From positions 62,001 through 126,000 of the forward strand of contig JANCRA010000165.1 of NCBI GenBank assembly GCA_024362935.1: a DNA stretch of 64,000 nt. The letters are read 5' to 3'. The stretch is from Setophaga petechia. Lineage: Eukaryota > Chordata > Aves > Passeriformes > Parulidae. The position numbers and the translations under genes were made by a program. Below, one piece after another: positions 27,607 through 38,800 of this stretch. Every line of letters begins with the position of its first letter. Position 1 is the first letter of the stretch. The notes below the pieces were generated by a model, which was not told the origin of the DNA, ran no database searches, and was given only the letters and a program-made list of their open reading frames with translations.

Positions 27607-27617
27607 TTGTGTGTGTT
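27544..27617. repeat. Compound (TA)n(TG)n microsatellite
   Basis: About 21 TA units (27544-27586) run into about ten TG units (27586-27606), followed by an interrupted TG tail to 27617. It is probably length-polymorphic. Frames read through it contain dipeptide runs and are not genes. Confidence 0.97.
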
Positions 27618-29070
27618 CTTCTGTGTTGTGATCTTGCATTTTAGTGAAAAGGAACAGAGGCACCCACATCTCTTCTACCCAGCAGAGAGCAAAGAGATCA
27701 GCACAGGGCTCTGCCTCAGAGAAACTTTGTGCTTATTTTGTTGTTTCCCCTGTATTACACATTGGGCCAAAAACATTTTGTACACGTGCCAGGCAACACT
27801 GGAGGAGCTTATTTTCCTGTTCTACATCACTAAACTTTTCTAAAGCTATTGAGCAAATATAAAAACTTAGCACTTTCTCTCTTCCTTCTCCCAGGAGGGT
27901 ACCACAAGTACCAGCTTCCTCCATCAACAGGATGGTGGGCTCCAATTCTACCTGCCAGTGCTGCAAACCATATTTCTGGGCAGAACCAGTGACTTTGCAT
28001 GGAATAAGAAATCCTTGCAGGGGTTGATTCACAGCAGGATATTGGATATCAACTAGAATAGTAGTTTTAAACTCCCTTTCTTCCTTCTCACTCATATAGA
28101 AATTGTAAATTTCCAATTATCTAACAACTCTGACACCAAGATCTCTAATGCTTTTCCTGCAAGTCTCTAAATACACACATCCACAAGAGCCCCACAGTGA
28201 GATATTCTGCTGATGTGAACACTAAGCAGAGTGAAAGCATACTGGGGTTTTTTAAAAAATCTTAGGAAAATTGATGAGGAAAACCCCAGGAAAATCTCAA
28301 AGTCATACTAGAAGTTTTCTGCGGAAATCATTGGTTGATCTTATGAAGTAATACATTTACCATTGTTATATTTTTTTCATTTTCCGGGAAGTATCAACAG
28401 TCTTCAGCACAGAGTGAGAAGAAAGGTGAAGCACATGTCAATCACTAACCAAAGAAATAAGAACAGAAAAAGAAAGTTCTGCTACTTTCTTATTTCTACT
28501 TTTCAAGTTCCCCATTATGCTCACTTTCTCTTCTCTGTTTAGACTGTGCTCCCACACAGCCTCTGTATGTGTATGCAGAGAATGATAAGAATTGCACTGT
28601 CAATGTCTGGGAGAGACTGAAGGAACACTGCTGTAGCTAGGCATTTATTTGACTTTGTTTTTTGCAGGTCCCTGTTTTGAAGTGACAAAATTTCTCTGTT
28701 TACATTAATTTTTATTTTGTTCAAAGCTGTGCAAGGATCTTTGGTAAGGGAAAAAGGAGTTCTCTGTTTCTTAGGACTTTTCCATTTATATGCATTAAGA
28801 TGCTAAAGACACATGAAATAGCTTGTCTTTCTATTAGTGATCCTCATACGTGTGAAACTCAGTTTAAAATTATCGATATTTTATCATTCCAGAGCCAGTT
28901 CGAGCCTGGCATGTGTACCTGCTAGAGTATTAAAATTCAGTTCTTCTTTCTGAATACTTCTGTTTGTTTCAAATGCATGAGTTAATAAGGTATCTGGAAA
29001 ACACAGGATACTCCAAACTTTTTGTTTTTATTAGTCCCTATACTTGGTCTCCCATTTTGCAACATGCTAT
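27618..29070. other. Unique DNA with one unexplained open frame
   Basis: No recognised gene. The minus strand is open for 127 codons at 27733-28116, with no domain I can name. The opposite strand is also partly open there, so chance openness is likely. The remainder is AT-rich with no repeats that I recognise. Confidence 0.5.
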
Positions 29071-29246
29071 TGTTTTGGCTTGATGCTGGCTGGATGCCAG
29101 GCACACACCAAAGCCATGTACTCACTCCCCTCTGCTTCTGGACGGAGGAGTAAACATAACAAAGAGTTCATGGATTGAGATAAGAAAAATCAGTCTTGAA
29201 ATGGCATCATGGGGAAACCAGGCTCAAATGAAAGATTATAATTGAA

Positions 29247-29252
29247 TTTATT
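29247..29252 (-). promoter_or_regulatory. Poly(A) signal AATAAA of the minus-strand LTR
   Basis: TTTATT on the plus strand reads AATAAA in LTR orientation, about 570 bases downstream of its TATA-like box. Confidence 0.6.
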
Positions 29253-29426
29253 ACACTAATAAAATCAGAGCAAGATAATGAGAAGTAAAATAAGACCCTC
29301 AGAAACACCTTCTCCCCACCCTTCCCAGGGAGATAGGGAATGGGGATTATGGTCAGCTTATCAAATTTTGTTTCTCCCACTGTTCCAATGGAGAGGCCCT
29401 CCTACAGCAGAGAGTTTTCTGTGAAC

Positions 29427-29590
29427 TTCTCCAGTGTGAGTCCATCCCACAGGCAACAGTCCTCCTCAAACTGCTTCAGTGTGGGTCACTCTTCCACTGA
29501 GAGTAGTCCTGCAAAGACAGGCTGCTCCAGTGTTGGCCCCTCACAGGTTTCCAGCCTCCTCTCAGGCATCCATCTGCTCTGGCATGGGGC
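29427..29590 (-). repeat. Degenerate tandem repeats inside the LTR
   Basis: The plus-strand phrase 'ctgctccagtgtgggtc' and variants recur at about 29427, 29472, 29522 and 29574, at intervals of 45, 50 and 52 bp. This array is a typical part of this avian LTR type and probably varies in copy number between insertions. Confidence 0.75.
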
Positions 29591-29816
29591 TTTTCCATGA
29601 GCTCTGCATAGATCTCTGCATCCCCCATGGATCCCCACGGGCTGCATCATGGTCTGCACCACAGGCTGCAGAGGAAACTCAGCTCCTGTGCCTGGAGCAC
29701 CTTCTCCCCCTCCCTCTCCACCAACTTTGGTGCCTGCAGGATTGTTCCTCTCACATGTTCTCAGCCTGCTCTTCTCTGGCCACAATTACAAGTGCACAAT
29801 AACTTGTTTTTTTCTT

Positions 29817-29826
29817 CTTAAATATG
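29817..29826 (-). promoter_or_regulatory. TATA-like box of the minus-strand LTR
   Basis: The plus strand CTTAAATATG reads CATATTTAAG on the minus strand, about 175 bp into the LTR. The position fits a U3 promoter. Confidence 0.5.
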
Positions 29827-30004
29827 TTGCCACAGAGGCATAGCTACCATTTCTAATTGGCCCAGCCTTGACCAGTGGCATCTTTGGAGCCATCTGGGAT
29901 TGGCTCTGCCAGACATGGTGGGAGCTTCCAGCAGCTTTTCACAGAAGCCACCCCTTAAGCTCCCTGCTACCAAAATCCAGGCCAAACAAACCCAGTATAA
30001 CTAT

Positions 30005-30085
30005 TTGTTTCACAGAATATTTTAAGTTGGAAAGGGACTCACAAGGATCATCACATTCAGCTCTTAAGTGAGCCATACAGGGCTG
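30005..30085 (-). mobile_element. CR1 LINE 3' end, minus strand
   Basis: 'cacagaatattttaagttgg' followed by 'aaagggactcacaaggatca' is the reverse complement of the CR1 3' UTR, and 'aagtgagccatacagggctg' continues the match. Only the last 80 bp or so remain. The neighbouring LTR begins a few bases away and has probably inserted at its 3' terminus, removing or displacing the terminal microsatellite. Confidence 0.8.
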
Positions 30086-30187
30086 CAATGAGGAGCTAAA
30101 ATCCATCCCTCTCTACCTAGGGGGTACAGAGCACAGCATGCCCCTCTCCAATTTTTTAAATCTAGCTTAGTGGTGACAAACCTACAG

Positions 30188-30188
30188 A

Positions 30189-30247
<59 letters not shown>

Positions 30248-30264
30248 CAACAACAACAACAACA
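30188..30264. repeat. Compound (AAT)n(AAC)n microsatellite
   Basis: About 18 AAT units (30188-30244) change directly into about seven AAC units (to 30264). The A-to-A-rich transition suggests that the AAC part arose from AAT by point mutation and expansion. Confidence 0.97.
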
Positions 30265-30401
30265 CTGGGATTGTATCAAACTTCTGAGCATAGTTCCCAA
30301 ATCTGTAAAGTCAAAACATTAAAGATACTCTGAAACTTAATTGTAGGCCTCCCTTGACACCAACTCAGCATGAAGCTGAGGGACTTTTGAGTAGGTACTG
30401 T

Positions 30402-30806
30402 TGTGACTGTGTTCACAGGGGTCTTAGGATGAGGGAAGAGACGAGGATCTGATTCCATGTTTCAGAAGGCTTGGTTTATTATTTTATGATATATATTATG
30501 TTATATTATATAGTTTTATGTTAAAACTATACTAAAAGAATAGAAGAAAGGATTTCATCAGAAGGCTAGCTCAGAGTAGAAAAAGAAAGAATGATAACAA
30601 AGGCAGCTACCTCAGACTCTCTGTCCGAGCCATCTCACTGTGATTGGCCATTAACTAGAAACCAACAATATGGGCCAATCAAAAATCCACCTGGTTGCAT
30701 TCCACAGCAGCAGATAACCACCGTTTACATTTTGTTCCTGAGGCCTCTCAGCTTCTCAGGAGGAAAAATCCTAAGGAAAGGATTTTCATAAAAGATGTCT
30801 GTGACA
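30402..30806 (-). mobile_element. Solo LTR with 6-bp target duplication (class II/ERVK-like)
   Basis: The 405-bp block begins TGTGACTGTG and ends CTGTGACA on the plus strand. It is flanked by tactgt (30396-30401) and taatgt (30807-30812), a 6-bp duplication with one mismatch, the length made by class II (ERVK-like) integrases. The order, read on the minus strand, is: a 'gagaagctgagaggcctcag' segment, a CCAAT box (ATTGG at 30643-30647 on the plus strand), an AT-rich run, and AATAAA at 30475-30480. I recognise this as a common songbird LTR type. No internal genes are present. Confidence 0.88.
30475..30480 (-). promoter_or_regulatory. Poly(A) signal AATAAA of the 405-bp LTR
   Basis: TTTATT on the plus strand gives AATAAA in LTR orientation, about 75 bp before the LTR's 3' end. 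This supports the minus-strand orientation. Confidence 0.65.
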
Positions 30807-33800
30807 TAATGTCATAACTCATTCTAATATTTCAGGAATTTCCTGTTGCTTTAATATCTAATTACTATTTTAAGGCTGTAAGCCATATGAAGCTTTGGGT
30901 ACACAATTTGTAAATCAGGAATGGTAGTCAACCTAACCTAAGCCACCAGGGTTTACCCAGAAGCAGATAAGCCAAGCATTCAAACAGAAATAGGAATGGA
31001 ATGCACAATATAAAAACGCCTAGACAATTAAAATAAATAGTAAAAATTGAAATGCAAGAGTTTGATCACAGAACATTGTGAGTAATGTTGGACATGTGTG
31101 AGAATACAGATTGGAAAATGCACACACACACATTCACCATTGCCTCACTCCTGCTGACCTCTAGATACAAAGTTGAATTTTGCTGCTCACACAAGGACAT
31201 TTAACAGATAACATAAATGTTTCACCTGGCAAGATAGATGTGCAGGTGTGGAAAATTGCCCTTTTTAATTAAGAGATGCATCTGCTTTTTGCATGCTGAT
31301 TCCCCCTCCTTACCCCAAGCTACCAAAATTATAAACTACACTATAAGTACTCCCATCTATTGCCAGTTTTTTGCTAGTATTGGCAGCTGTGATATATATA
31401 TAATTCATTATAGATGCCAAATGAAAAGATTTTCACTTTGACAACTGGGTAAATAATTGGTAGAGGACAGAATGAGAGTAAAGGATTACAAAGGTTTACA
31501 GCACTATGACATACCATAGGAACAATGAGCTATTCACAGCTTTCAATGCTGGAATGACAGGAAGCGTCCAGTTTCACTGCATAAGACCAAATATGCTCTT
31601 TTATAATTAAATTCCACTTTCACAAACTGTTTTCTGCTTTATATATCCAACAGGCTTCTCACTTTAGTCACAACAGAAGGCATACTTTGGAAGGAAAATG
31701 TCACAAGTCATCTTCTTTTTCACTGAGATGTATAAAGAAATCATTTTCTAAAAAATTGTTTCTATTATTTTTCTGTTCAGTGCTGAAAAAAAGGCACCTG
31801 AATTAACTACCAAGCACACGGTTTCTCTGTAGTCTGGTTAATGAGCCATCTGCAGCCATTTTTCCTTGTTTCTTTCTTTCTTCCTTTCTTCCCTCACTTT
31901 TTGTCCTTATTACTATGCAAAGCATGTTTCAGGAGGGATTTTCTTGTTCTCTTGCTCACTAGCTGGAGGGTTATTCCATTGCCGTTCTATTTATAGATTT
32001 GCTTTCAACTGCAGCGGGGGATTCAGCATTTGCTGTTAAGCTTTTTATTCTCAGCTAGCCTCCAGGGGATACACCATTTTAATAAATTCTATGAATGATA
32101 CTGTGGCTACCTTTAATATTCCTTCTGTCATCTTATAGCACAAATGAAATCTTATCTTCTGACAATTTCTAAGGTAGAAGACCATCCTTGTTAATTTCAT
32201 AATATAAACATAATGGAGGTAAATAATCTTGCTTCTGTAGAAAGATTTTTATACATTTCTTCTGAAAAAAGGAGCTATTACAGTCTTGAAGAAAAGCTAT
32301 CACTGGAATATTGCAAGCACAAGTTAAAGAATGTGATACTAAACTTATTCTTGAAAAAGATTACTCTTTTGTTATGATATAATCTCTTGGCACAACATCA
32401 CCATATATGAAAAGATTTATCTCTATTATAAACTGCAAGCTCAATTCTTGGTTGCATTTGATGTTGTTTTTAAGTTGTTTGCATCTCTTCCCTGTTAACA
32501 TAAAACAGAGGGATCCAGCAACACAGAGGGATCTGAACTGCACGTTGAAAGGCTGAGGGTGGCTTTCAGCAGAGTAATCAAGTTCAGGCTGCCATAGAAA
32601 GGGTGCACAAAACCCAGCAACAGCTGAGAAAATTCCAGGTATTGAAAAACCTGGGGAGAATATCTCCACACTTTCCCTATAATAACAGGGGTTTGGGGCA
32701 GCAGAATAACCCATCAAACAGATTGTGGAAAATGTCTCCAGGTAGAAGTGGCTTCAGATTTCCTCAGCTCTTGTGATTTTCTCTTTATTGTTTCTGCTCC
32801 ACAACAACCCTTTCTGGTCACCACATGCTGCATCACAGAAGAGGACAGTGAATGATGCCAGCTATAAAGAGCTGGGAAGAAACGTTTGAAGGACACGACA
32901 CCCCACTCTTCCTATATGTACCAAACAAAATACAAAATCACACGTTCAAAGGGAAAACAGAGGATCCTCACAAATTTTCTTACATCTTTGGGTGAATTTT
33001 TACTGTAGCCCTTGAACTGATTTAAACAATCTTGTGTTTAACTACACTATTATTAGTGAACCATGCACTGGGCAGTGTCCTACCACTATAACTTGTTCTA
33101 CAACAAGTCTGAATAGATACAACCACAAGCCAGTTTTTTATATACACTTAGACCAGCACCAATCCTCAGCCTGGCTTTGGATCCATGATCCAGCCCAGCT
33201 CTGCTGCCCAGAGGTGGCATCTGAGCAGTCCCATCCAAGGGTGGCTATGTGACCATGATGGGTCTGGTTTTTATCTCATCACCAAGAAAAACATCACTCC
33301 CTTGGAGAGACTCTCTGTTTGTGGCATCCCTGCCTCCAGCCATTTTGATCCCTTCTGCAGATGAGCCTGCTTGACCTCCATTCCTCCTCCTTCATTTTGT
33401 GCCCACAAATCACTACTGCTGAGTAGTTGCAATGTGGATTTCCCTTTCACATCTTTTAGAATACACATTGTTCTGTCTTCTCTCCAACTGTGGACATCAG
33501 ACCTACAGCCTGCTCCTGCTGAAGACAGAAGAAGCATTTGCAGGATTGGAGCATGAGCTCAGAAAGGCACATGGCCACAGACACTGCACAGAGCAGCCAG
33601 GCAACCTGAAATCAGGGCTCTCCTGTTGAAAATAAACTTGCCATGGAGCAGCAGAGGAAGCACTTGAGGGAAATCTTTCATACCCATAACACCCCCACCT
33701 TTTAGAGAATGTCATGCTTAGCTTTTAATGTTGATACACAGAGCATCCCTGAGGAAAGATACACTGAGGGTAGACATTACCTGTGTTGAAAATCCACATG

Positions 33801-35734
33801 CCTTGAAGCATGAGAGAAAAATATTAACAAAGGAAAATAATAATATTTACAAGGAAAACAATAATGAAGCTTTAGTTTGCATGCAAGAAAAATACATAGT
33901 TTTTTACAGCATGGTGATAAGCATCTAGGGCACTTGCCTACTAGAATCAGGTTTGCTGACTTAGTTTATGTGAAAATTACATCATAATTACTTAGCATTT
34001 CCTTTAGTCTTTCTACTTATTTGATCCATGGAGCAAAAAGCAAGAAATACAAACTGACCAATTTGATCCATTAAAATGATATGGGAAAATATTCAAAATT
34101 AGGTTTCTGCCCCAGTCACTTCTATCTGTAAGGAATAAAGGTGCATTGTTTTCTATGATGAACCCATGCCTGAACCCCTGAACTGCCAGAGAGAATTATA
34201 TTGCAATTCTGGCCTGATTTACACTGTGAATTCCTGCTTTTCAGTTTCAGCCTGGACCACTGTAAAAAGTTCATCTGTGCTTTCAGTATTTAAAATGAGA
34301 GCTTCTTCATCAAAATCCAATACAGTTTTTTAAATGAGAGGTTTGTTCTAATTGAGTTGAAAGAAAAAGACAACTTTTTTTAACTAGCTTTTTTAAAACT
34401 GGGTTTTAACTGGAAGATCAAGCAGTAAAAATTGTATGTCTACATGCTCACCAGCTTTCTCCTTGTTACTCCATAAAGAAGTTTGCATTTTATTTTGGCA
34501 AAAAGTCATATCACACTGGAGTATTGAAGAAAGTACAATACACTGATTAGAGTGATAACAGAAATTTGGGAGATCATGTCTTGTTCCTGTTTCAGGTATG
34601 TCTCTGGGCTTCTAGCTCCTTTAACAATACTGTCCTCTTACCACAGCTTTGAAAACAAGCTCCCATGTCATTTACTGCACAGGTTTCCCTCTGCCTGCAG
34701 TGCAGATCATTCTGCTATAGCCAGGTAATCTGGTGTCCTACTCAGACGATGCCTGAGGAAGAAAACCTGGAGCCCACTGACAAAGCTGTGAGTTTCTATC
34801 TCTGTTCAAAGGGTCAGCCTTAGCCCCACGTGAGCAGCACTGAATCTACAGCTGCTGTGGGTGTTCATTCCTGGCAAAGATGGTTACTTTGTCAGGCCCT
34901 ACTGAACACATCGGCAAATGAAGGGGAAAGTGAAAGCCTGAGCCCAAAAAGCTCAGGGTTTCTCTATTTCTGAGCAAATACCACTGGCATGGGGTGTCAA
35001 AGATTCAAAGTCCTCCACCTTGCCAGAGGGAGAAGGAGTGCAAGAAGGAGCACAAGCAGACAAAATTGAAAACAAAATGAAACATTATGTTCCTTTCCTG
35101 AAAGGAGTGAGTAGTGCTAAAAAGATAGACAAAGAGTAAAAGTTCAAAGAAAATATCCTGTCTTCTCCCCCAGCAATTTCCACACTTAAAGACAAGTAAC
35201 TGTAATATATGGTTAATGACAGAATTCAGGCTAGCGCTGACTCAGAAATAAAGACTATTTACAGCCCCACAGTGATCCATATAATACTGTGAAAAAATGG
35301 GCAGAGGTCTTCAGAGGACAATGGCTCTCAATTTCCTACCCTCTTAATTTCACCATTTCAAATATTCTGGTTCCTAGATCCATTTTAAAACGTGATATGG
35401 TACATTTTCTCACTACAGTTATATGATTTAAATGCTTTCTTCTTTGTACACCCACACAAAAGTACTAAAAGAGGAGGCAGTGGTGTTCTAACCACACAGT
35501 ATTAGAGAAGAAATTAAATAGTTCCTCTGGAAGCTTAGGACATTACAAAATCTGCTCAGATTCAAGGCATTCCATGTCACTAATAGAAGCTAGGAAGTGG
35601 AAGCACCCCATTTAGTTTGCAAAAATAACTGATTATCACAGCTTGAGACAGTAAATACCAAACTGATATACTGTCTTCAGCATACTGTCTCATGGGTAAG
35701 CACTGAAGAAATTTGCCTCTGCCCTGGCATGGTC
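30807..35734. other. 5-kb unique interval with a candidate conserved block
   Basis: No gene recognised. Frames of 60-118 codons (for example 32361-32717, minus) show no known motif. A pyrimidine tract at 31861-31895 and the stretch 31830-32110, which includes a perfect MEF2-type site, stand out. The GC-richer part at 33160-33700 has open frames on both strands but nothing I can name. Confidence 0.5.
31987..31996 (+). promoter_or_regulatory. MEF2-type consensus site
   Basis: CTATTTATAG matches the MEF2 consensus YTAWWWWTAR exactly. It lies in a less AT-biased, complex-looking stretch. A single match is expected by chance in this length of DNA, so binding is unproven. Confidence 0.3.
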
Positions 35735-35850
35735 ACTCTTTGAGATTTTCAAAACTTAGCTGGGTCAGGCCTTGCACAAACTCAGACCATGTTAAAGTTT
35801 GCTCTCTTTGAAAAGAGGGTTAAACTACACAAAAAACACCTAACCTCTTT
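35735..35850 (+). mobile_element. Old CR1 LINE 3' remnant
   Basis: 'gagattttcaaaacttagct' followed by a degraded 'caggccttgcacaa' and 'ttaaactacacaaaaaacac' tracks the CR1-F-like 3' region (GAGATATTCAAAACC, then GGTTGGACTAGATGATC). Divergence is high, so the insertion is much older than the copies at 16941 or 60735. Confidence 0.5.
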
Positions 35851-38800
35851 TTTTTTTTCCTATTATTGCACTTTAAAATTAATTCAAATTAAATTTATTA
35901 ATAGAACCAATCAGAAAGTAGAAATAAAACACTAGTTCAAGTGAGGTATACTGAGTTTCCAGCCATTTATGCTAGAAAATTAAGGATGATTGATATGCAC
36001 TGCAAAACACATCAATAATCTTGCACTAATTAATACAGAGTGGTACACACACTATCATGTAAATTACATGCTATTATCAGCACACACATAATGAAAGAGG
36101 GAAATGCACTAACATAATTTCTTTTGCACTACTTCACATTATATTATCATGAAAATTTCAGCAAAACAGAACATCACAAGTCAATTCATCCCTCCTCTCA
36201 TTCATCCTTTGCACCTTTACACAGCAGTGCAGTTCCACTGACACTCAAAAAACCTGATTTCTGGTTTACACTTGAGGAAAAATCAAAATTATATTCATAA
36301 ATAATGAATCAGTGAATCATCATCAGTGAATTTCTTCACTGGAAGAAATAAATTTCAAGAACATGACATTATACAAAAGGATTAATTTAAAAATTATGAA
36401 CACAGATGTGAGTAAAAGGCTATATAATTACATGAAACAAAGGTTCAACATAGCAGAAGAAGAAACCCCAGAGCTGAGTGTGTGTCAGAAACATCCCAGG
36501 AGGTGTAAACAGTCAAACCTAAATGGCATCTGCAGCAGTCCTTTTGTTCCACTTGGTGTTGGTACAAGCCCATTTGGTAGGATTTGCATTAATAAAAAAA
36601 CCCCAGGAAACAATTAGCGTAAAAATGTAGAAACTGTGACCCCCGAGAAAGATGCAGTGAGTTGGGGTTGCTCAGATGGACAGAAATAGGTTGAGAACAT
36701 GTTAATAACTGACAATTAATTGTCCTTTTATCAGCATAATTATGGTAGTTAGTTCCCAATATCTAAAGAAATTGATGAATGTTTCTACAAGTATGGAATG
36801 TTCTCAAACACAAAGAAGCTCACAAGGCACATGGGGTGAGGTTTTGTGGAGACACGCCATAAAAAAAAATAATATAAGAAACAATGTCTCAAATGTTACA
36901 CAAGTGTAAATTACTGCTTGAACTGCTTATTTTCAGTTGTCCAAAACTGCAAAAATTGGAATGTTAGCAGTAAAAATCGGCAGAAGGGGGCTTATTATAC
37001 ACCTGACTCTGAAAACTTATTTCAGAGTTAGAGCAAGTGGATGACAAGAGGAAAAGGCAGAGATCTTTGGTAAGTTCATTCTTCATCTTAAGGGCTGAAC
37101 TGTAATTTTGCATAGAAAAAGGTAATGTTAAAATTAAACTAAAGGTATTTTTTGTAGCAGTTTAAAGCAGATACAATTTAAAAAAATTCTCAAAAATAAA
37201 ATTTCTATAAACATCCCTTTTTCTACTGAAGTTTTATTTTAAAGAGTATAAAGAGTCAAAGTGGAGCAAATGAGTGTCTTCAGATATGATTTACTAAGTG
37301 GTTGCTTAAGAGCACAAAGAAAATTAAGTTTTTTTACAGAAAAGACATGTATCCTGATTTATACATAGAAGAGTAGATCTAGCAGTCTTATAAAGTCAGG
37401 CTTTATGGCTTATGAATTCATTAATTTAATTTGCTCTTTCAATCTGCATTTTGTAGAGAAAATTTTTAAAAAAGCCAAACCTAAATAATTTTCCCTGCAT
37501 AGGAAAAATAATTTAGAAACCGGTGTATCAACCTGGTAACTTGACTACTGAATACAAACATGTCTGGAGAAGATATAAATAAAGTATAATTCTCTTGAGG
37601 GAGTATTTTCTGCAAATAGTCTTGGTCACTAAGTTGAGTATTTACCAAAACAACTGAAATCAAAAGACTTAAGGTAATCTGTCAGCCTCTGAGTACATTT
37701 TCCTTTAAGCTTATCTCATCTCTATTTATTCTTAAATTTCACTTTCACTTACATTTCAGTGCTTTTCAGCAAAATTTATGTGTCATGTTTTAATTATACA
37801 GACTATAACTAGAATTCCACTCTGAACTTTTGCATATTGAGAGGATTTTCTGGATTAAATTCCTGTTCCTTGCCAACCCATTCAGTACAAGCACAAATAT
37901 TGGTTATTTTAAATGACAGACTGAGCCTATAGTTCCTGTATTTAGGGCCTTTGTACAGGGATCTCTAACGATATTAAAGTTTTTAATTTTAAAAGTGTAC
38001 AATTCACTTTATGCGGGTATTTATAGAAAGTATTTCATGCAGGCTGTAGAAAAAAAGCTTTTTTTATTTGATATATAACTTCAAATAAATATGATGCATC
38101 CACTAAAAACAAAATTAAAATCAAGAATTTCATGCTTTTGAAACTGAATGAGTAACACAAAAATCACCCCATGTCTTCACCAAGGCACTCTTGTTAATCT
38201 CTGTATTTTGCACTATATGCTGCATGAACTTTGTCAGTAATTCAGTGTTAGGTCAACAGTAAAGTTCCCCTGATTTACAAGGAGTCAAGATTTCATCCAG
38301 ACTCCACAAAGATGCCAAAGAACTATTTTATTCCCAAACATCCATCCTGTGTTTGACTTTCAAGTCTTATTTGATTTTCTTCATGAGACAAAGGAAAGAG
38401 AACAAACAAATCATTGAGAAAAGCTGTTTCTTAGGCAGTTCTTTGTTAAAGGTTTTCAGGGAATTAACTGTAGCAAAAGATAATCCATAGTAAACGAAAA
38501 GATAGAAGGAATAAAAGTGACTCAAATCTCCTAAAAGTAGTGACCTACCTTTACAGAAGATTAGGTGCAAGAAGTTTTTCAGACATTAAACATGTCACAG
38601 ACATTCAAATTGTTCTCATTTGTCCTGTGTAGTTTCATTCTATTCTCACCCTCTAATGCAAAGAGATAAAAAGGTTGATACTGGGAACTGTACAAATTTG
38701 CTGAATGCCTATGGAGGACTATTTTATGCAAAAGCTTTGAACAAATACTGCATTAAAAGAATTTTTATATTTTACATCAACCTGAACTCTACAAGTACAG

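Larger units (their letters stand above)
29071..29999 (-). mobile_element. Avian ERVL-like LTR, about 929 bp
   Basis: Read on the minus strand, this follows a well-known avian LTR layout. A U3 opens near 'actgggtttgtttggcctgg', a TATA-like ATATTTAAG lies at 29817-29826, and a region of degenerate tandem repeats follows (29427-29590). A poly(A) signal AATAAA sits at 29247-29252, and the U5 ends near 'ggcatccagccagcatcaag'. Possible 5-bp target duplications are gctat (29066-29070) and actat (30000-30004), which would fit an ERVL-type element. No internal viral sequence is attached, so it is a solo LTR. The exact family name is unverified. Confidence 0.82.

Noticed and set aside
27433..27843. 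Frames with Tyr-Ile and Val-Cys runs
   Set aside because: They are translations of the (TA)n(TG)n microsatellite.
28900..28925. AGTTCGAGCC, like a tRNA B box
   Set aside because: No A box or cloverleaf could be found around it.
29340..29843. Several overlapping open frames of 64-107 codons on both strands
   Set aside because: All lie inside the 929-bp LTR and reflect its GC-richer repeat array.
30064..30300. Frame with Tyr and Cys runs on the minus strand
   Set aside because: It is a translation of the (AAT)n(AAC)n microsatellite.
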